A stretch of DNA of 12,572 bases from CAZCBJ01 sp964496705 (lineage in GTDB: Bacteria; Chloroflexota; Anaerolineae; Anaerolineales; Anaerolineaceae), in contig CAZCBJ010000105.1 in NCBI GenBank assembly GCA_964496705.1, forward strand, positions 1 to 12,572. The letters are read 5' to 3'. A model generated the notes under the pieces. It saw only the letters and a program-made list of their open reading frames with translations. It searched no databases and was not told the origin of the DNA. The position numbers were made by a program, and so were the translations under genes. Numbering within the stretch: the first letter of the stretch is position 1; each line of letters opens with the position of its first letter. Below are positions 1 to 6,985 of this stretch, in pieces.

Positions 1-1328
<1,328 letters not shown>

Positions 1329-1391
1329 GAAAGCGGGACGCGAAGGATATCGATGGACGGAATTTGTGCCAGGGGAAGTAAAAAGCCCTTG

Positions 1392-2048
1392 TTAAATGAT
1401 CAGGCTATTTCCCAGCTTGTGCAATTGCTGAAGAAATCGATCTGGGTCAGGCGGTTCGACCCAGCGAACAAGCTCCCAATCGGAGCGCGAAGCCGAGCAT
1501 AAAACCCGTGCCAGATCCAACGGAAACACGCCAGCTGCTTTGCCCTGTGCGCCTGCGATGGCTTCCTGCAGAGATAAGCCCATTATGCAAACCAATCCCC
1601 AGATGTCAGCCAGATCCTTTGGAACAGTACGGTCCAAAACAGCCGTAACTTTATTTGCCAGAATATTTTCGGCCGTATCGATGCGCCCAAGTGTCGGATG
1701 CTGCCTGGGCAAACCCACCCGGGATGGCACATCGTTCACCAATTCAATTTTTAGATCAATACCAGTTCGCGTCAGATTCAATCTGACATAACGCTCTTCG
1801 CGCACAACTACCTGAAAATGCCAATCTACCGAGCGAGAAAGGGCGTGTATAACGCGGTCCGCCCACAGGCCAAAGTAGTTTTCATCGTTCACAAAAAAAT
1901 CCAGATCGTCTGAAAACCGATGATTTAAATAACCCCGGGACAAGGCCGTTCCACCAGTCAAGTAAAAATTGGTGTCGAGCAGCGAAAAAACCCGCAAAAC
2001 TTGATCTTGAAATGGATAAAGTTTGTTTAGAAAAAAATCAGAATCCAT
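1392..2048 (-). CDS. AbiEii/AbiGii-type nucleotidyltransferase toxin
   Basis: This 218-residue protein belongs to the AbiEii/AbiGii (PF08843-like) nucleotidyltransferase toxins, which act in type IV toxin-antitoxin or abortive-infection systems. Known relatives (MenT, AbiEii) transfer nucleotides to targets such as tRNA acceptor ends. Motif I is clear: GGTALSRGYL (32-41) followed by HRFSDDLDFF (43-52), giving the catalytic Asp48/Asp50. DLKIELV (98-104), ENILANKVTAVLDR (127-140) and PKDLADIWGL (143-152) match the later family motifs. The ATG at 2048-2046 is preferred because it shares one base with the upstream stop (TAATG); a longer frame to 2084 would run into that gene. Base composition differs sharply from its surroundings: about 47-48% GC by hand count of two 60-base lines, against 77% in one line of its partner. 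This suggests transfer. The nucleotide target is unknown. Confidence 0.88.
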   Translation of the reverse strand: MDSDFFLNKLYPFQDQVLRVFSLLDTNFYLTGGTALSRGYLNHRFSDDLDFFVNDENYFGLWADRVIHALSRSVDWHFQVVVREERYVRLNLTRTGIDLKIELVNDVPSRVGLPRQHPTLGRIDTAENILANKVTAVLDRTVPKDLADIWGLVCIMGLSLQEAIAGAQGKAAGVFPLDLARVLCSASRSDWELVRWVEPPDPDRFLQQLHKLGNSLII

Positions 2049-2326
2049 TAGCGCATCAACTCCGGATGGTGCACCGGCAGCCACTCGGCCAGGAAATCAA
2101 ATCCGCGCTGGCGGCTGACCGAGCGGATGTGCTCGCGCCAGCGCGGCCAGCCCTCCACCGCGCGCTTGAAGCCCAGCAGGCGGATGATGTCCGCATACGG
2201 GGCATACTCCAACAGACGCACCGCCGCCCAATCGCTGTCCAGCCTGCCGATGGTCAGCTCCCCATCCAGCAGCGCGCGGAATTGCGCCTCATCCATGTCG
2301 TAATCCCATACCCATGCCGGCCTCAT
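2048..2326 (-). CDS. Small protein, candidate antitoxin of the AbiEii-type toxin
   Basis: I do not recognise this 92-residue protein with certainty. It opens with AWVWDYDMDEAQFRALLDGE, then DSDWAAVRLLEYAPYADIIRLLG, a pattern loosely like short proteins (DUF6922-like) often encoded beside AbiEii toxins. It is rich in Trp and charged residues and has no signal peptide or membrane segment. It is far shorter than a classical AbiEi antitoxin (about 190 residues, winged helix). Its TAA shares a base with the toxin's ATG (TAATG), so the two are translationally coupled, and the upstream position is the usual antitoxin position. An in-frame TTG at 2341 would add five residues, but the ATG at 2326 has GGGAG at 2339-2335, eight bases away, so I chose it. 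The gene is very GC-rich, unlike the toxin. The antitoxin role is inference from position. Confidence 0.7.
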   Translation of the reverse strand: MRPAWVWDYDMDEAQFRALLDGELTIGRLDSDWAAVRLLEYAPYADIIRLLGFKRAVEGWPRWREHIRSVSRQRGFDFLAEWLPVHHPELMR

Positions 2327-2334
2327 CTCAGATT

Positions 2335-2351
2335 CTCCCAATCAGATTATA
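2335..2351 (-). promoter_or_regulatory. -10 box and ribosome binding site of the small protein/AbiEii pair
   Basis: On the minus strand an exact TATAAT lies at 2351-2346, followed by GGGAG at 2339-2335 and the ATG at 2326. Transcription would begin near 2339, leaving a leader of about 13 bases. No convincing -35 is visible at 16-18 bases upstream. This supports independent transcription of the pair rather than readthrough from the deacetylase-like gene. Confidence 0.5.
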
Positions 2352-2390
2352 GCGGATTTCCTCCCCGCCATCATCCGCAGGGGGAAATGA

Positions 2391-2423
2391 ATCCATCATC
2401 CCTTTCATCCTTTTTATCCCAGT
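2391..2423 (-). repeat. Dispersed GGATGAAA-type repeat, copy 1
   Basis: Read on the minus strand, 2423 to 2391 begins ACTGGGAT and continues as an irregular series of GGAT(G)AAA-like units. The plus strand at 12503-12527 begins with the same ACTGGGAT and then gives nearly the same series, lacking about nine bases. The first bases of this copy form the last codons and the TAA (2416-2414) of the deacetylase-like gene. Confidence 0.6.
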
Positions 2424-3349
2424 GAATTTTCCTGGATCAGTTGCGCCGTGTACTGGCTCGGGCGCAGCCAGACCACCTCATCCCCCAGGTGGCGCTGCAC
2501 ACGCCGCACCACCTCGACGAACGCCGCCCAGCCCAGCCCGTTGACGGGGTTGAGCCCCTGCCAGTGGGCGTAGAAAATGCAGTAGGGCGCGCCGGAGCGC
2601 ACCAGCTCCACCACCCGCCCACGCTGCCCATCGGCGCTGATGTAATAATCGGCGTCGGTGTATTCGCCCGCGTTCAGCCAGGTGGCCAGGCGGTCCTCGG
2701 CGTTGGGCGCCAGGTCGTAGACCGCGCAATCCCCGTCCCGCGCGGTAAGCCGCGCGCGGCACTCCTCGCGGTGACCGCCGATGAAGCACGGCAGCGTCTT
2801 GCCGCGGAACCGGCCGGCTTTGACCAGGTTGAGCAGCGCCTGCCACACGTTGGGGTTGAGGTCCTCGTTGCCGTCCGGATGGAGCTGCGCGAAGCGCGCC
2901 CGGCAGACCGCGCAGCCGCAGCCCGGCTCGGTCATCCCGCTGAAGCGCACCCCCACCCGCTCGCCCTCCGCCAGGATATTGGCGAAGTAGGCTTCGTACT
3001 CGCCAACGCCGACCCCCGGCTCGTGCATCCACAACCCCTCGTGCAGCGCCCCCGGCGGGACGCAGCCGCGCCCAAAGTCGTACAGCCCGCCGTGCGTCAT
3101 CAGCTCAAAGTGCGTGTCAATGTTGCTGTCTTCAGCGCGGCGGATCTGCGCCAACTGCGCCTCGTGCAGCCCACTGGACGGGCGGCTGAGCAGCTCGCCG
3201 CGCTCCTCCCAGCCATAGCCCAGGATCACGCTGGCCTCCCCGGCGATGCCCTCGCCCGCGCAGAAATCGAGGAAGATGCGCAGCGCCTCCGGCGGCGCGT
3301 CATAGGGGTTGGTGTCGTCGCAGTAAAAAGAAAGGACTGTTTTTGTCAT
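2414..3349 (-). CDS. Polysaccharide-deacetylase-like protein of unknown substrate
   Basis: This 311-residue soluble protein resembles divergent members of the NodB/glycoside hydrolase-deacetylase barrel superfamily. Near the N-terminus is FYCDDTNPY (8-16), placed like the TFDDGP metal-binding Asp pair, followed by H80 and H86 in DTHFELMTHGGLYDF (78-92) and a late FYAHWQGLNP (259-268). The canonical HxxxH arrangement is not clear, so catalysis and substrate are uncertain. A CGCAVC cluster (144-149) could bind a metal and is not typical of the family. The ATG at 3349 has TGAGGG (3361-3356) six bases upstream; this overlaps the vapC stop, and the gap to vapC is 9 bases, so the gene may be co-transcribed with vapBC. 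The last residues and stop lie inside a repeat. A sugar- or cell-wall-related hydrolase is the best guess. Confidence 0.72.
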   Translation of the reverse strand: MTKTVLSFYCDDTNPYDAPPEALRIFLDFCAGEGIAGEASVILGYGWEERGELLSRPSSGLHEAQLAQIRRAEDSNIDTHFELMTHGGLYDFGRGCVPPGALHEGLWMHEPGVGVGEYEAYFANILAEGERVGVRFSGMTEPGCGCAVCRARFAQLHPDGNEDLNPNVWQALLNLVKAGRFRGKTLPCFIGGHREECRARLTARDGDCAVYDLAPNAEDRLATWLNAGEYTDADYYISADGQRGRVVELVRSGAPYCIFYAHWQGLNPVNGLGWAAFVEVVRRVQRHLGDEVVWLRPSQYTAQLIQENSLG

Positions 3350-3358
3350 CGTTTACCC

Positions 3359-3733
3359 TCAACCTCTCTCGATCATGCGCACATTTTCCAAACCCTGGAA
3401 ATGCGCATCCTGCGTCCACAAGACCGCGTTGTTCGCCCGGGCACTTGCCAGGATAAGGCTGTCGGCCATTGGCAATTTATACTCGATGGCCAGCGAAGCG
3501 CCCAGCAGCGCAATATCGCGGGTGACATCCAATACCTGTCCAAGCGACATCCAGGCAACTGCCTGCAAAGCCTCTTCATCGCCGCGCTGAAGGGCAATTC
3601 GTTTAAAGACTTCATACATACAGATGGTGGGAACAACCAATTCGTCAAGCTTGAGAATCACGGGAGCGAACCACTCTGCATTTTGACCTTTGCCAAAGTA
3701 TTCCAGCCAACCGGACGAATCTACCACGTTCAT
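3359..3733 (-). CDS. vapC: VapC-type PIN-domain toxin ribonuclease
   Basis: This 124-residue protein has the full length of a VapC toxin, a Mg2+-dependent RNase that cuts tRNA or rRNA when free of its antitoxin. The acidic PIN residues are visible: D5 in VVDSSGWLEYF, E41 in CMYEVFKR, D90 in PMADSLILASA, and D108 in LWTQDAHF. None is missing, so it should be active. It begins in an ATGA overlap with the vapB stop (3733-3730), the usual arrangement in which antitoxin is made first. Its end is 9 bases before the deacetylase-like gene. Hand-counted GC of two lines is 53-58%, below the neighbouring housekeeping-type genes. Confidence 0.95.
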   Translation of the reverse strand: MNVVDSSGWLEYFGKGQNAEWFAPVILKLDELVVPTICMYEVFKRIALQRGDEEALQAVAWMSLGQVLDVTRDIALLGASLAIEYKLPMADSLILASARANNAVLWTQDAHFQGLENVRMIERG

Positions 3734-3939
3734 ACGCGTTCATCCTCTTCCCGATCCACATCCGTATCGATTCCCTCCACAAAGCCGCGCGCCTCAGCGA
3801 TGTTGGGAACAACCAGAATCCTCAGACTGTTTTTATAAGGTATGAAAACGATTTTTTGTCCAGGTTTCAGGTTAAACTGTTGGCGGATTTTTTTTGGGAT
3901 CACCACCTGGTATTTCGATGAAATAATTGTTGCTTCCAT
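3730..3939 (-). CDS. vapB: VapB-type antitoxin with AbrB/SpoVT swapped-hairpin fold
   Basis: This 69-residue protein carries an N-terminal AbrB/MazE-like DNA-binding domain: SKYQVVIPKKIRQQFNLKPGQKIVF (8-32), whose IPKKIR and LKPGQ are the classic signature. The acidic tail, ending DREEDERV, would fold into the VapC groove and neutralise the toxin. In this family the VapBC complex usually represses its own promoter. I chose the ATG at 3939 because AAAAAGGT lies just upstream and the signature then begins at the usual distance; a TTG at 3978 would add 13 residues. One 60-base line inside the gene is only 35% GC by hand count, well below the rest of the window, which suggests transfer. The gene overlaps vapC by four bases (ATGA). 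Confidence 0.92.
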   Translation of the reverse strand: MEATIISSKYQVVIPKKIRQQFNLKPGQKIVFIPYKNSLRILVVPNIAEARGFVEGIDTDVDREEDERV

Positions 3940-3982
3940 ATTTTTACCTTTTTTTATCGATTCAAAAACGTAATACAAGATA

Positions 3983-3988
3983 AGTATA
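3983..3988 (-). promoter_or_regulatory. Candidate -10 box of vapBC
   Basis: TATACT on the minus strand (3988-3983) lies 43 bases upstream of the vapB ATG in an AT-rich divergent region shared with the acetyltransferase promoter. The -35 is not convincing. VapBC autoregulation, if present, would act here; I see no clear long palindrome. Confidence 0.35.
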
Positions 3989-4059
3989 CCATCTTTCTCA
4001 TTTCCAATAAATCATTCGCGCCGTCTCAGCAATCACGAATCCCCTTTCTCCTATTGCAC

Positions 4060-4076
4060 TATAATATCGGCGGAGG
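4060..4076 (+). promoter_or_regulatory. -10 box and ribosome binding site of the Eis-like gene
   Basis: An exact TATAAT at 4060-4065 is followed by GGAGG at 4072-4076 and the ATG at 4082. Transcription would start near 4072, so the Shine-Dalgarno would be the very 5' end of the mRNA. No good -35 hexamer is seen. Confidence 0.55.
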
Positions 4077-4081
4077 TATCC

Positions 4082-5266
4082 ATGCAAATCCGCAAGCTTT
4101 CGCCCGACAACGAACTGGAAGCCAACCGCCTGTTTGCGCTGGCATTTGAAGAGTCTTCGCCCGTTTCCAACGGCGGCTGGTTCGACCCTGAAAAAACCTG
4201 GGGCGCGTTCGACGAGCGCGGCCGCCTGGTCTCCGAGATGGTCTGCCACCGCTTTGAGGCGCGTTTTGATGGCGCCTGGCTGCCGATGGGCGGCATCGGC
4301 GGCGTGGCCACGCATCCCGAGGCGCGCGGTCAGGGTCATGCCCGCGCCATCCTGCACCAGGTGCTGTCGGTCATGTTCGCCGAAGGGCTGGTCTTCTCCT
4401 ACCTTTACCCCTTCTCTGAAGCCTACTACCGCAAGTCCGGTTACGAATGCGTCTTCCAGTCCAGCGAATGGCGGCTGCCGTTGAATCACCTCAGCCACCT
4501 GCCGCAGACCCTGGTCCCCCACCTGAACCTGCCCGGCGAGCCGCTTGACGATTTCAACACCGTCTACGAGGCCTTCAGCGCAGACCGCAACCTGGCCGTG
4601 CGCCGCACGCCGCAGTTGTGGTCCGAGCGCTTAAGCCAGGACCCATGGAAGGACAAAAAATATGCCTACTGCCTGTATGATCCCGCCGGCGCGCCGCAGG
4701 CCTATGTCCTCTATGAGGCCGCCCCCTGGAGTTGGGACGAGGGCAAGCGCAGCCTGCGCGTCACCGAGTGGGCTGCGGCCCGGCCAGAGGCGCTGGCGGG
4801 GCTGCTGGCCTTCCTGGGCAGCTTCACCGCCGGTTATTCCAGCCTCGAAATATCCATGCCCGCTGACCTGCTGCCCGAGATGCTCATCCCCGCGGGCGAG
4901 GGAACCTCGCGCAAGATGAGCTGGTACGGCATGGCGCGGGTGGTCAATGTCGAAACCGCCCTGCTGCGCATGCGCCCGCCGGACGGCGAGGGGCGCTTCA
5001 CCTTGCAGGTCAGCGATCCCCAGTTGCCGCAGAACTGCGCCGCCTTCCAGGTTGAATACGGCCAGAATGGGCTGCGCGCCCAGCGCACCAGCGCCGAACC
5101 CGACCTGGCCGTCAGCATCCAGGCCCTGGCGCGCCTGCTGCTGGGCACGCTCAGCCTGGGCGAGCCCGCCGCAGCCCTGCTCCCCGGGCTGCAAGTGTTC
5201 AATCCCCATCCCGCGCTGCTGCGCGCTTTCCCGCGCAAGCCGATGGTCGTCCTGGATTACTTTTAG
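4082..5266 (+). CDS. Eis-family GNAT N-acetyltransferase with SCP2-like C-terminal domain
   Basis: This 394-residue protein matches the Eis layout of two GNAT domains followed by a sterol-carrier-like domain. The acetyl-CoA loop is GGVATHPEARGQGHARAIL (73-91), with R82-G-Q-G85. FSEAYYRKSGYE (111-122) corresponds to the Eis region holding the general-acid tyrosine, probably Y116. The protein ends in LDYF; in Mycobacterium tuberculosis Eis the C-terminal carboxylate of a terminal Phe acts as base, and here the terminal residue is also Phe (F394). Length is close to Eis (about 400). Eis enzymes acetylate amines on aminoglycosides, polyamines or proteins, and form hexamers; the natural substrate here is unknown. 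There is no signal peptide. It is transcribed away from vapB and followed by repeat-rich non-coding DNA. Confidence 0.9.
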   Translation: MQIRKLSPDNELEANRLFALAFEESSPVSNGGWFDPEKTWGAFDERGRLVSEMVCHRFEARFDGAWLPMGGIGGVATHPEARGQGHARAILHQVLSVMFAEGLVFSYLYPFSEAYYRKSGYECVFQSSEWRLPLNHLSHLPQTLVPHLNLPGEPLDDFNTVYEAFSADRNLAVRRTPQLWSERLSQDPWKDKKYAYCLYDPAGAPQAYVLYEAAPWSWDEGKRSLRVTEWAAARPEALAGLLAFLGSFTAGYSSLEISMPADLLPEMLIPAGEGTSRKMSWYGMARVVNVETALLRMRPPDGEGRFTLQVSDPQLPQNCAAFQVEYGQNGLRAQRTSAEPDLAVSIQALARLLLGTLSLGEPAAALLPGLQVFNPHPALLRAFPRKPMVVLDYF

Positions 5267-5280
5267 GCCTGCCAATAGAT

Positions 5281-5315
5281 ATCAGCTATCAGCCGTCAGC
5301 CATCAGCTTTCAGTT
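5281..5315. repeat. Heptamer array, NTCRGYY type (5 units)
   Basis: Five consecutive 7-base units: ATCAGCT, ATCAGCC, GTCAGCC, ATCAGCT, TTCAGTT. They begin 14 bases after the Eis-like gene stop. The units keep the 7-base period while drifting at positions 1, 6 and 7. The same type recurs at 6059-6107 and at about 6112-6130. Confidence 0.75.
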
Positions 5316-5412
5316 CAGATCAGAAGCGGGTCTGGTTGGGTGACGAATTGGGTTGCTTTTCGCACAAGCCTGCCTCCACGCTGATTCAATTCAGCATATT
5401 TGAGCGCCAGAC

Positions 5413-5461
5413 CCTCATCCTTCATCCTCATCTCTCATTACTCGTTACTCATCACTTATCC
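5413..5461. repeat. Heptamer array, CTCATYA type (7 units)
   Basis: Seven consecutive 7-base units: CCTCATC, CTTCATC, CTCATCT, CTCATTA, CTCGTTA, CTCATCA, CTTATCC. The same unit type appears at 6235-6255, at the 3' end of the esterase gene. No reading frame of note crosses it. Confidence 0.75.
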
Positions 5462-5493
5462 CGAATCCCCACCCCCCAAATTCTTTCCCTTCC

Positions 5494-5522
5494 TTTACTT
5501 CTCCTCTCCGCTTGGCTATAAT
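5494..5522 (+). promoter_or_regulatory. Sigma-70-type promoter of the CBS-pair gene
   Basis: TTTACT (5494-5499, four of six to TTGACA) and exact TATAAT (5517-5522) are 17 bases apart. Transcription would start near 5529, giving a leader of about 80 bases before the ATG at 5609. This is the best-formed promoter in the window, and the only one with both hexamers recognisable. Confidence 0.65.
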
Positions 5523-5608
5523 ACACTCACCAACCCGAATGGCTCATTGTGGTTTCGTCGCCGGTTTTTAGCGTTACCCTGTTCACCCGGTCAAAAAAGG
5601 AGGCCCGC

Positions 5609-6052
5609 ATGCTCACTGTCAGGAATATTGTCAAGATGAAGGGGGATGAAGTCTGGTCTGTATCGCCGGACGCCACCGTGCTGGAAGCCCTGCATGTCCT
5701 CGCCGATAAGGACATCGGAGCGATCCTGGTCACCGAAGCGGGCAAAGTGGTCGGAATCCTCTCCGAGCGCGACATCGCCCGCCACACAGCCCAGGCGGAA
5801 TTCTGCCAGCTCGATGAGCCGGTGCGCAACCTGATGTCTTCGCCCGTCTTCTACGTGGCTCCCGACAACACCATCGAAGACTGCATGGCATTGATGACCG
5901 AAAAGCACATCCGCCACCTGCCCGTGGTTGAAAACGAGCGCCTGGTCGGTGTGATCTCCATCGGCGACGTGGTCAAAGCCATGATTATGGACCGCGATAT
6001 GGCCATCGAGAACCTGGAGAAATACATCCTCGGCGGCGGATACGCGCGGTAG
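5609..6052 (+). CDS. CBS-pair (Bateman module) protein
   Basis: This 147-residue cytoplasmic protein consists of two CBS motifs and little else: roughly residues 3-62 (with GAILVTEAGKVVGILSERDIAR) and 70-130 (with IRHLPVVENERLVGVISIGDVV). Such stand-alone pairs bind adenosine nucleotides or other ligands and act as energy or redox sensors; the partner enzyme is unknown. The tail NLEKYILGGGYAR is common in this subfamily. The ATG at 5609 is chosen because a strong AAAGGAGG (5596-5603) precedes it by five bases; an upstream in-frame extension to 5549 has no support. Both sides of the gene are packed with 7-base repeats. It appears to be a single-gene transcript. Confidence 0.93.
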   Translation: MLTVRNIVKMKGDEVWSVSPDATVLEALHVLADKDIGAILVTEAGKVVGILSERDIARHTAQAEFCQLDEPVRNLMSSPVFYVAPDNTIEDCMALMTEKHIRHLPVVENERLVGVISIGDVVKAMIMDRDMAIENLEKYILGGGYAR

Positions 6053-6058
6053 GCTGAG

Positions 6059-6107
6059 CGGTTTACGGTTGTCGGTTGTCGGTTATCGGTTATCGGTTGT
6101 CGGTTGC
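6059..6107. repeat. Heptamer array, CGGTTRT type (7 units)
   Basis: Seven consecutive units starting six bases after the CBS stop: CGGTTTA, CGGTTGT, CGGTTGT, CGGTTAT, CGGTTAT, CGGTTGT, CGGTTGC. Shifting the register gives NTCGGTT, which fits the NTCRGYY consensus of the array at 5281-5315 in the same orientation, so both probably belong to one family. This is the most regular array in the window. Confidence 0.88.
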
Positions 6108-6131
6108 TGACAGTTTTCAGCCGTCAGCGAC
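6103..6131. other. Hairpin-forming sequence after the CBS gene
   Basis: GTTGCTGAC (6103-6111) and GTCAGCGAC (6123-6131) pair in eight of nine positions around an 11-base loop. It overlaps the last CGGTTGC unit. There is no U-run after it, so it is not a standard intrinsic terminator, though it could slow polymerase or protect the CBS mRNA 3' end. From here to 6234 I see no gene. Confidence 0.4.
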
Positions 6132-6234
6132 AAGAAACCCAATTGAATCGGGAGTCGTGTCTTGGGAATCGTCTGCGATGATGCGGTCGTTTCTTTCAAA
6201 TCACGAATCACAGTTCACGCTTCCGCCCTCTTCC

Positions 6235-6255
6235 CTCATCACCCATTACCCATTA
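6235..6255. repeat. Heptamer array, CTCATYA type, forming the esterase gene 3' end
   Basis: CTCATCA, CCCATTA, CCCATTA, running on into CTTCCCC. Read on the minus strand the units encode the last residues Met-Gly-Asn-Gly and provide the TGA stop (6241-6239) of the esterase. The unit type is that of the array at 5413-5461. Confidence 0.7.
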
Positions 6256-6985
6256 CTTCCCCCAAAAAATAGGGCAGTTGCACCCGCCACCACGGCCAGT
6301 CGTGATTCACGTCGTGACCCCAGAAGTCAATCCAGGCCGGCACGTTCTTGCGCGCCAGGATATCCTGCAGCGCGCGCGCGTCCGCCAGCATCTCGTCCTC
6401 CCAGGCGCCCTGCCCCACGCAGACGATGATCTGGCTGCGCCGGTACTGCGCCAGGTACCAATCGTCCTCCAGCCCCGCCAGGTAATCCAGCGGGCTGTTG
6501 AAATAGAGCGTCTCGTCCATGTAGTCGCCCACGAACAGCTTTAAGCGCAGCACCCCGCTCAGGCTGATCAGCGCGTCGAACAGGTCGGGGTGGCGGAAGA
6601 AGAAGTTGGCCGCGTGATAGCCGCCCATGCTCACCCCCGTGCTGAGCAGCCGGATGCCCTCATCCTGGCAGTGCTGCCGCACGAACGGCACCACCTCGCC
6701 GGTGATGTAGCGGTCGTAATCCTCGTGGCGGCGGGCGCGGTCGGCGGGATGAGCGCCCCAGTTGGCCCATGACTGCCCGTCCACGCTGTCCACGGTGAAC
6801 ACCTTGATCTTGCCCGCCTCGATGAACGGCGCGCAGACCTCGATCATACCGAAATCCTCGAACTCGTAGAAGCGCCCACCCTGCGCCGGGAAGACCAGCA
6901 GCGGCTTGCCGTACCAGCCGTACACCTTCATTTCCATATCCTGCCCCAGGCTGGGGCTCCACCACTTGTGGTATTCGCTGTTCAT
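6239..6985 (-). CDS. Alpha/beta-hydrolase esterase (COG4947-like)
   Basis: This 248-residue protein is a serine esterase of the alpha/beta-hydrolase fold, most like COG4947 or putative-esterase (PF00756-type) proteins. The nucleophile elbow is GVSMGGYHAANF (117-128) with Ser119. FWGHDVNHDWPWW (221-233) supplies the catalytic His (H224 or H228). The acid is probably in GQGAWEDE (191-198) or at D220. YGWYGKPLLVFPAQGGRFYEFEDFG (22-46) is the conserved N-terminal part. There is no signal peptide, so it acts in the cytoplasm; its ester substrate is unknown. The ATG overlaps the ATP-grasp stop (ATGA, 6985-6982), so the two are translated together and probably work in one pathway. The last residues are encoded by a heptamer array. 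Confidence 0.88.
   Translation of the reverse strand: MNSEYHKWWSPSLGQDMEMKVYGWYGKPLLVFPAQGGRFYEFEDFGMIEVCAPFIEAGKIKVFTVDSVDGQSWANWGAHPADRARRHEDYDRYITGEVVPFVRQHCQDEGIRLLSTGVSMGGYHAANFFFRHPDLFDALISLSGVLRLKLFVGDYMDETLYFNSPLDYLAGLEDDWYLAQYRRSQIIVCVGQGAWEDEMLADARALQDILARKNVPAWIDFWGHDVNHDWPWWRVQLPYFLGEVMGNG

Larger units (their letters stand above)
5267..5608 (+). other. Intergenic region with heptamer arrays and the CBS-gene promoter
   Basis: I see no gene in this 342-base stretch. It carries a heptamer array (5281-5315), a short inverted pair GGGTCTGG (5328-5335) and CCAGACCC (5407-5414) 71 bases apart, a second heptamer array (5413-5461), a pyrimidine-rich run, and the promoter of the CBS gene (5494-5522). 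The remaining leader to 5595 shows no clear structure. Confidence 0.6.

Noticed and set aside
1380..1410. Possible intrinsic terminator after the AbiEii-type gene
   Set aside because: A T-run (GGGCTTTTT on the minus strand) is present, but the stem before it is only about five pairs with a bulge and a loop of about twelve bases, too weak to call.
2441..3838. Long plus-strand open frame opposite the deacetylase-like gene and vapBC
   Set aside because: It crosses three well-supported minus-strand genes, shows no family resemblance, and is rich in Arg, Ala, Pro and Gln as expected for the complement of GC-rich coding DNA.
3937..3978. Longer VapB starting at TTG 3978
   Set aside because: The extra residues (YYVFESIKKGKN) do not belong to the AbrB domain, and the ATG at 3939 has a good ribosome site.
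6059..6107. Possible CRISPR-like array
   Set aside because: The units are 7 bases and directly joined, with no spacers and no cas genes in the window.
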